A stretch of DNA of 6,575 nt from CAZRZN01 sp964604565 (GTDB taxonomy: Bacteria > Pseudomonadota > Alphaproteobacteria > Rhodobacterales > Rhodobacteraceae), in assembly GCA_964604565.1 (NCBI GenBank), contig CAZRZN010000239.1, positions 1 through 6,575 of the forward strand, read 5' to 3'. The notes beneath the pieces are model-generated. The model had not been told where the DNA came from. It did not search any database and saw only the letters and a list, made by a program, of their open reading frames with translations. The first letter of the stretch is position 1, and the number at the start of each line of letters is the position of its first letter. A program made the position numbers and the translations under genes. Below, in pieces: positions 1 through 3,837 of this stretch.

Positions 1-266
1 GCGCGGGCGATGCGGTGGTCGCGGGCGGTCTCTTCGCGGATACCTTCGTGTTCACCGACGACGCGGTTGCCAGCACGGTCACCGTCACGGATGTGGAGGT
101 CTGGGACACGCTGCAATTCAACGGCTTCGGACTGAGCGCGGCGCAGATCCTCGGCCAGATGACGCAGGACGGCGACGATGTGCGCTTTGTCGACGGCACG
201 GAGACGATCCTCTTCGCCAACACCGACCTGGCCGATATCACGGAGTCGATGATCACCATCGCATGA
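1..266 (+). CDS. C-terminal end of an RTX-like calcium-binding, probably type I secreted protein (5' partial)
   Basis: The open frame enters from the left edge (first whole codon at 3) and stops at TGA 264-266, so only the last 87 residues are visible. GTG at 15 lies inside the gene and is not the start. The first residues read AGDAVVAGGLFADTFVF, a degenerate RTX nonapeptide (GGxGxDxxx type) running into the DTFVF strand that typically ends RTX repeat blocks. Next comes DTLQFNGFGLSAAQILGQMT, then an alternating beta pattern (DDVRFVDGTETILFANTDL) and a short hydrophobic end (ITESMITIA). This layout is typical of the C-terminal cap and secretion signal of roseobacter RTX or serralysin-like proteins exported through a TolC-dependent type I system, where the repeats bind calcium outside the cell. 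The functional domain lies upstream and cannot be named. The gene converges on the minus-strand operon. Family assignment is fairly secure; the activity is unknown. Confidence 0.75.
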   Translation, partial: AGDAVVAGGLFADTFVFTDDAVASTVTVTDVEVWDTLQFNGFGLSAAQILGQMTQDGDDVRFVDGTETILFANTDLADITESMITIA

Positions 267-269
267 GGA

Positions 270-287
270 CGGGCCGGGTTCGGCCCG
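270..287. repeat. Perfect 7-bp hairpin just after the RTX gene
   Basis: CGGGCCG (270-276), loop GGTT, CGGCCCG (281-287) form a perfect GC-only stem 3 nt after the stop codon of the RTX-like gene. No T-run follows directly, so alone it is not a canonical intrinsic terminator. It may protect the 3' end of the mRNA or act with the terminator hairpin about 20 nt downstream. Confidence 0.5.
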
Positions 288-304
288 GCATGCCAAAGTG
301 AATC

Positions 305-348
305 AGAAAAGAGGCAGGTGGCGATGCAGCCTTCGGCCTCTTCTTTTT
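305..348 (+). terminator. Rho-independent terminator of the RTX-like gene
   Basis: AAGAGGC (309-315) pairs with GCCTCTT (336-342). A possible inner stem is GGC (320-322) with GCC (329-331). The right arm runs into a T-rich tail (TTCTTTTT, 341-348), and an A-rich run (AAAA, 307-310) flanks the left arm. It lies about 40 nt after the RTX-like stop codon and in the correct orientation. The A-rich left side gives it a weak potential in the opposite direction too, but it is about 600 nt beyond the end of the minus-strand operon. The loop is rather long (20 nt), which lowers confidence a little. Confidence 0.65.
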
Positions 349-944
349 CACGACCCTCCCACTAAAAAAACTTCCCAAGAAAGATGGCAAAGACCGTTTT
401 TCATCGCCTTGTGCCATGGAGCCATAGATGCACTCCTTGAATGTGCTACGGTGCCCCCCCAAATCGGTGTAGCCCACGGCAATGTCTTCCTCGGCGAGTG
501 ATCCCGTGATATCATGGTCATGTCACCGATGGAACAGCCAACCGGCACCAGCATAATCGAGCGGCCGTTCGAAGCGGGGCAGCAGGCTGTTCGTCGGTGC
601 CCAGTCAAATCTGTCCGGTGGTCTGGCGTCGGCTATGGCTTGTGATGCCAAATGCCCCCCGGAGATCTTGAAAAAGACGCCGGGGCCAACATTCACATTC
701 CCCGGCCAGGCAAAATTCGTGATGCGTCCGGGCAGTCTCATCATGCACAACTCGTTGAGAAGCGGTGTGTCATCTCCGGCGTGGGCCGCGATCTACTCAG
801 GCCTTCAGTCAAGCTGTGTCGATCCATTGTTATCGGCCGGTGAGACGCTCGCGCCTCAGCATCCTTGAAGCGCAGTCTATGGCAGGCGCGGGGGCGCAGG
901 CATCAGCCTGGTGGATCACAGCAGGCCGCAGAAACGTTCATTCC
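349..944. other. Gene-free stretch between two convergent transcription units
   Basis: I find no supportable gene here. Open frames of 60-90 codons exist on both strands, for example 652-843 (+), 635-868 (+), 523-750 (-) and 348-608 (-). They overlap each other, have no convincing ribosome binding sites, and their translations show no recognisable domain. Base composition looks more mixed than in the flanking genes, with runs such as seven A (364-370) and a C-run near 453. The stretch could be a decayed gene or mobile-element remnant, or a plain spacer. The 3' untranslated region of the minus-strand operon would fall in its right part. There I see only a weak 5-bp stem, CAGGC/GCCTG at 897-910, with no T-run on the minus strand. 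Confidence 0.5.
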
Positions 945-1928
945 TCAAAGAGCGCCGGTTGACAGCAGGATCTGTTTCCAGACAGCCGTTTCATCAATCA
1001 GTGTCCATTCACGACGCAAGCCACGGGGGCCAAATTCGGCATGCGTGATCCCCATGACAACCACCTCCGCTCCAGTCGGCGCGCCGAACATGCCCCAGCC
1101 GTCATGCCGCCCTTTCAGCATCCATCGGACCGCTGCACGCGGTGCGCTCAGCGGTTCATCGAGGCCCATGGCGTGGCTCACCTCGAACCGGGCCGAGGGA
1201 AAGGCCGCGCCGAGGGCCATCCAGAAACGCTCGGCCTCCGGCCAACCGGACCCTGTCAAATGTCCTGGGTATGCCAGTTCAGCGGCGCGATCGTAGTGGC
1301 GGGTGATGACCGACATTTCGGCCGCCATCATACGCGACAGCAGATCGGCCAGCGTATGTCCCCATTCGTTGTCGTTGCCCGGCCCCGTGTAGCGCGACGG
1401 AAGATCAGAGGAATCCGTGTAGGGTGGTATGCACGCCTCCGGCCCACCTTCGCGTGCGATCAGCTTGCGAGTCCAGTCCTGCGGATCCTCACCCATCTGG
1501 CGGACAATTGCGCCCTGGTCGCGGACAAGCCATTCCTCTACCACCGCGTTGTCCCGGCACCAGCAATCCGCAAGGATCCTGTAGGCCAGCCGCTTGCCTG
1601 TCGGCGCGCCGTAGAGCCCGGCCCCCTCATGCGTCGCCGTGCAATAGAGCCGGTGAGAGGAGACAAAGGATTTGTAGCCCGTGGGACACCAGATCACATC
1701 CTCACCAAGCAGTTCACGGTCGGGAAATTCTGCCAAGGTCATCTGCGTGGCGGCGATGATCCCCGCATTTCCCTGCACCACCGATGCAGGAGACCTTACC
1801 ACCACATCCTCGGCATAATAGGTGTTGAGCCGCTCTATCCGCCGCTCTTCCCATATCTCCCGGGTGATCCCGAGAATATAATCCGGCGCATCCTGCCATG
1901 CCTCGTCAAAACCGGGGATAAAGGACAT
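945..1928 (-). CDS. Tandem NTF2-like (SnoaL-like) double-domain protein of unknown function
   Basis: This 327-residue protein starts at ATG 1928-1926, 2 nt after the stop of the anchor gene. A weak purine-rich GGGAAA (1942-1937) lies 8 nt upstream. It looks like two NTF2/SnoaL-like domains in tandem, at about residues 15-150 and 190-325. Both carry the same motif: HEGAGLYGAPTG at 100-111 and HDGWGMFGAPTG at 275-286. Each is followed by a similar end strand (EEWLVRDQGAIVRQM and REWTLIDETAVWKQI). This cone-shaped fold is used by polyketide cyclases, isomerases, hydratases and non-enzymatic binding proteins, so no reaction can be assigned. There is no signal peptide or membrane segment, so it is probably cytoplasmic. 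As the last gene of the molybdoenzyme operon it is likely co-expressed and translationally coupled with it. A longer in-frame opening to 2564 only overlaps the anchor gene. Fold assignment is moderately sure; function is open. Confidence 0.8.
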   Translation of the reverse strand: MSFIPGFDEAWQDAPDYILGITREIWEERRIERLNTYYAEDVVVRSPASVVQGNAGIIAATQMTLAEFPDRELLGEDVIWCPTGYKSFVSSHRLYCTATHEGAGLYGAPTGKRLAYRILADCWCRDNAVVEEWLVRDQGAIVRQMGEDPQDWTRKLIAREGGPEACIPPYTDSSDLPSRYTGPGNDNEWGHTLADLLSRMMAAEMSVITRHYDRAAELAYPGHLTGSGWPEAERFWMALGAAFPSARFEVSHAMGLDEPLSAPRAAVRWMLKGRHDGWGMFGAPTGAEVVVMGITHAEFGPRGLRREWTLIDETAVWKQILLSTGAL

Positions 1929-1930
1929 GC

Positions 1931-2803
1931 TCAGCGTTTCCCGTAATACAGGCCGACAACATGCTCGGCCTCGGCAAAGAACAGCCAGCGGGCGACAAGC
2001 ACGCCGGCGATATGCGCAACCACCGCGACCAGCGCGAAGAAATGCGCGAACGGCAAAAGCAGGAGCAGCGCAGGCAGACCCACCATGAGGGCAAGTGCAA
2101 TCAGACGCAGCTTTTGCGCGTGCCGACGGCCGACCACATGGACCATTTCGCGCAGCAGGTAATTGGATCCGGTGTGCGGCGGCTCGAACGCACGGACCGA
2201 CCCGATATGGCCAAGTCCGGTGGCACTGGCCAGTGTGGTGCCGGAGGCCGCTAGCCGTTTGTCGCCGGCCAGCCACCAGCCCGCTTGTGCCAGCCCGGCC
2301 AGCGCCAGCAGGCCGAGGGCCATCCAGATCCGCCCGGACAGCAGCGCGCCTCCGCCCAGAGCGTAGAGCAGGAACAGCGGTGGCGTCGACCAGTGGTGCC
2401 AGCGCGGGACCGTCCTGAGCTGGCTGTAGATCATGGACGTGGTGAAAACCGTCGCTAGACAAAGGAGGGAACCCAGCCACCCCAACGGCGCGATCTGGAG
2501 ATCGAAAAAGACCAGGAACACCGCATAGATCCCCATGACAACCAATGCGGCACAGGCCACCCAAGCCTCACGCGACAGCCAGCTTGACCGCCATTGAGAA
2601 AACGCCTTGAGCGCCCGTTCCGGCCGTCCAAGGTGCAGGGCGGAGGCCATGAGGCCGCCCCCCGCCAGCAGGAAACCGATGAAGAAAAAAACGAAGGCGA
2701 CCCAGCCGGTGGGCGCCGTCGGGTCCACGCCCAACCAGAACAACAGGCCAAGACCAAGCCCGGAAAAGGTTGTGAAGGCGATGATCGATGGGGCCGGATG
2801 CAT
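1931..2803 (-). CDS. soeC: DmsC-like membrane anchor and quinone-reactive subunit, probable SoeC
   Basis: This 290-residue, very hydrophobic protein has about eight predicted transmembrane segments, near residues 6-25, 34-56, 82-100, 107-128, 140-157, 158-178, 232-252 and 254-276. The conserved loop after helix 2 reads LHLGRPERALKAFSQW followed by SSWLSREA, a signature of the DmsC anchor family (as opposed to NrfD/PsrC anchors). The length matches the family. Its role would be to hold the catalytic and iron-sulfur subunits on the inner membrane and exchange electrons with quinone; if the complex oxidises sulfite, it reduces ubiquinone. The ATG (2803-2801) overlaps the soeB stop by one base (TGATG), with a Shine-Dalgarno-like GGAG at 2815-2812, which points to translational coupling. 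Family membership is clear. The name soeC rests on the neighbouring genes, and dmsC-type annotation would be the alternative. Confidence 0.85.
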   Translation of the reverse strand: MHPAPSIIAFTTFSGLGLGLLFWLGVDPTAPTGWVAFVFFFIGFLLAGGGLMASALHLGRPERALKAFSQWRSSWLSREAWVACAALVVMGIYAVFLVFFDLQIAPLGWLGSLLCLATVFTTSMIYSQLRTVPRWHHWSTPPLFLLYALGGGALLSGRIWMALGLLALAGLAQAGWWLAGDKRLAASGTTLASATGLGHIGSVRAFEPPHTGSNYLLREMVHVVGRRHAQKLRLIALALMVGLPALLLLLPFAHFFALVAVVAHIAGVLVARWLFFAEAEHVVGLYYGKR

Positions 2804-3552
2804 CAGAGTTTCTCCAGCGTCTTGTCAAGCCAGGCCAGAAAACCGCGCGGTTCCTCTGCGACCGGCGCGAGGAAAGGCGCGAGGACGTCGACCTCGCCCT
2901 GCCAAGCGTCCTTGGGACGCGGCGGCAGATACTTGTTGACCGGTTTCGTGCCCTGTTCGGGCATGAGATCCATGCCGCCGCGGTCGTCGACAAGCCGCGA
3001 AACCGCGCTTTCCGGATCACCCAGATCCCCGAAATGACGCGCACCCGACGGACAGGTCCGCACGCAGGCGGGTTCGCGGTCCTCCTCGGGAAGGTTTTCA
3101 TTGTAGATGCGGTCGACGCAAAGCGTGCATTTCTTCATCACACCTTCGACGAGATCGAGTTCGCGTGCCCCGTAGGGACAGGCCCAGGCGCAGAGGCCGC
3201 AGCCGATGCAATCCGTTTCATTCACCAGAACGATGCCGTCCTCGGTCCGTTTGTAGCTGGCACCGGTGGGACAGACGGTCACGCAGGGCGCATCCTCGCA
3301 ATGCAGGCAGGATTTCGGGAAATGGACGAGTTGCGCGGGCTGGTCCTGTGGCTGAACCTCATAGCTGTGCACCCGGTTGAGAAAGGTTCCGGAGGGATCC
3401 GCGCCGTAGGGGTCCTGATCCGACAGAGGGGCGCCGTAGTTTTCGGTATTCCAGCCCTTGCAGGAAATCACGCAGGCATGGCAGCCGACACAGGTGTCAA
3501 GGTCGATCACAAGGCCCAGCTTGCGGGTTGTTGTCTCCGGGAGATCGGTCAT
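2803..3552 (-). CDS. soeB: Iron-sulfur electron-transfer subunit with four [4Fe-4S] clusters, probable SoeB
   Basis: This 249-residue protein has sixteen cysteines in the DmsB/PsrB/SoeB pattern: 21, 24, 27, 31 (CVGCHACVISC); 82, 85, 90, 94 (CLHCEDAPCVTVC); 115, 118, 121, 125 (CIGCGLCAWAC); and 142, 145, 163, 167 (CTLC...CVRTC). These bind four [4Fe-4S] clusters that carry electrons between the molybdenum subunit and the membrane anchor. There is no signal peptide or twin-arginine motif. I chose ATG 3552-3550 because GAGGG (3562-3558) lies 5 nt upstream, homology begins immediately, and it overlaps the stop of a small upstream ORF (ATGA). The frame stays open upstream to 3747, but that part has no family resemblance and is covered by the small ORF in another frame. 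The stop overlaps the soeC start. The ferredoxin-subunit call is very sure; the sulfite dehydrogenase assignment depends on SoeA. Confidence 0.9.
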   Translation of the reverse strand: MTDLPETTTRKLGLVIDLDTCVGCHACVISCKGWNTENYGAPLSDQDPYGADPSGTFLNRVHSYEVQPQDQPAQLVHFPKSCLHCEDAPCVTVCPTGASYKRTEDGIVLVNETDCIGCGLCAWACPYGARELDLVEGVMKKCTLCVDRIYNENLPEEDREPACVRTCPSGARHFGDLGDPESAVSRLVDDRGGMDLMPEQGTKPVNKYLPPRPKDAWQGEVDVLAPFLAPVAEEPRGFLAWLDKTLEKL

Positions 3553-3710
3553 GACTGCCCTCGGGTCGATAGCAAGAGTGTCGGGATTCCCCGAACCACC
3601 TGCTCCTCCTTTTCCGGATCCCAGGTCGCGACGAACCACAGGAAGCTGCCCACCGTCAGGAGGAAGAAAAGGGCGATCCCAAGAAGGGTGACTTTCATGG
3701 TGCGTGTCAC
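3549..3710 (-). CDS. Small single-helix membrane protein between soeA and soeB (53 codons, unrecognised)
   Basis: A 53-codon ORF runs from GTG 3710-3708 to TGA 3551-3549, and its stop overlaps the soeB start (ATGA). A strong GGAGG (3720-3716) lies 5 nt before the GTG. An ATG at 3698 (49 codons) is in frame, but its spacing of 17 nt from that site is poor, so GTG is preferred. The product begins MTRTMK and has one hydrophobic helix (residues about 7-28, VTLLGIALFFLLTVGSFLWF), then WDPEKEE and a short tail. Basic residues before the helix predict the N-terminus in the cytoplasm and the tail in the periplasm. I do not recognise the family. By position it resembles the tiny membrane proteins of other respiratory operons (NapE/TorE, CydX), which is analogy only. 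It could help assemble or stabilise the Soe complex. The start signal, overlap and clear helix make translation likely. Confidence 0.75.
   Translation of the reverse strand: MTRTMKVTLLGIALFFLLTVGSFLWFVATWDPEKEEQVVRGIPTLLLSTRGQS
3558..3562 (-). promoter_or_regulatory. Ribosome binding site fixing the soeB start
   Basis: On the minus strand GAGGG lies 5 nt before ATG 3552-3550, inside the 3' end of the preceding small ORF. This supports the short 249-residue soeB over the 314-residue in-frame extension and fits translational re-initiation. Confidence 0.7.
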
Positions 3711-3715
3711 GGTTG

Positions 3716-3720
3716 CCTCC
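3716..3720 (-). promoter_or_regulatory. Strong Shine-Dalgarno of the small membrane ORF
   Basis: On the minus strand GGAGG is followed by CAACC and then GTG (3710-3708). This is the best ribosome binding site in the operon and decides for the GTG start over the downstream ATG at 3698. As no other gene begins here, it is independent evidence that the small ORF is translated. Confidence 0.7.
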
Positions 3721-3775
3721 GGACCGGAAGTGGATGAAGGGCCTCACGGGCCAAGGTGCATGTCACGGCACGTTT

Positions 3776-3826
3776 GCGGGGCTCCGCCCCCGCCGCCTTT
3801 GGCGGCTCCCCCGGAGTATTTTTCGA
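3776..3826. repeat. GC-rich multi-hairpin intergenic element between soeA and the downstream genes
   Basis: Three adjacent inverted repeats lie in the 127-bp gap: GGGGC-TCC-GCCCC (778-790), GCCGCC-TTT-GGCGGC (792-806) and CTCC-CCC-GGAG (806-816). On the plus strand they end in TATTTTTCG (817-825). From memory, GC-rich double hairpins next to a TATTTTTCG-like sequence recur between genes in roseobacter genomes, so I read this as a dispersed family element; the window itself holds one copy. In the direction of soeA transcription no U-run follows the stems, so it is not an obvious intrinsic terminator there. It could stabilise the soeA mRNA 3' end, or partly reduce read-through and set subunit ratios. 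In plus orientation the T-run makes it terminator-like. Confidence 0.6.
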
Positions 3827-3837
3827 GAGAAGAAGCA

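Noticed and set aside
506..526. Imperfect inverted repeat GTGATAT/ATGTCAC with an 8-bp palindrome TGATATCA inside
   Set aside because: It looked like a possible regulator site, but the spacing fits no CRP/FNR-type site and no promoter or gene start lies nearby. Likely chance.
652..843. 63-codon plus-strand ORF in the gene-free stretch
   Set aside because: It has no clear ribosome binding site, overlaps other open frames on both strands and shows no recognisable motif or membrane helix.
897..910. Stem CAGGC/GCCTG as a possible terminator of the minus-strand operon
   Set aside because: Only five base pairs and no T-run follows on the minus strand, so it does not meet the pattern of an intrinsic terminator.
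1041..1946. 301-codon plus-strand open frame
   Set aside because: It is antisense to the double NTF2-like gene. That gene has a good junction with soeC and an internal motif duplication, whereas the antisense translation looks random.
1929..2564. In-frame N-terminal extension of the NTF2-like protein (539 codons in total)
   Set aside because: It fully overlaps soeC in another frame and is rich in Arg, Ala and Pro as expected of a shadow. ATG 1928 has the family-like beginning and the operon spacing.
3553..3747. 65-residue N-terminal extension of SoeB
   Set aside because: It has no resemblance to the family and no good ribosome binding site at its start. The same bases encode the small membrane ORF in another frame with GGAGG before it, and soeB has its own GAGGG site.
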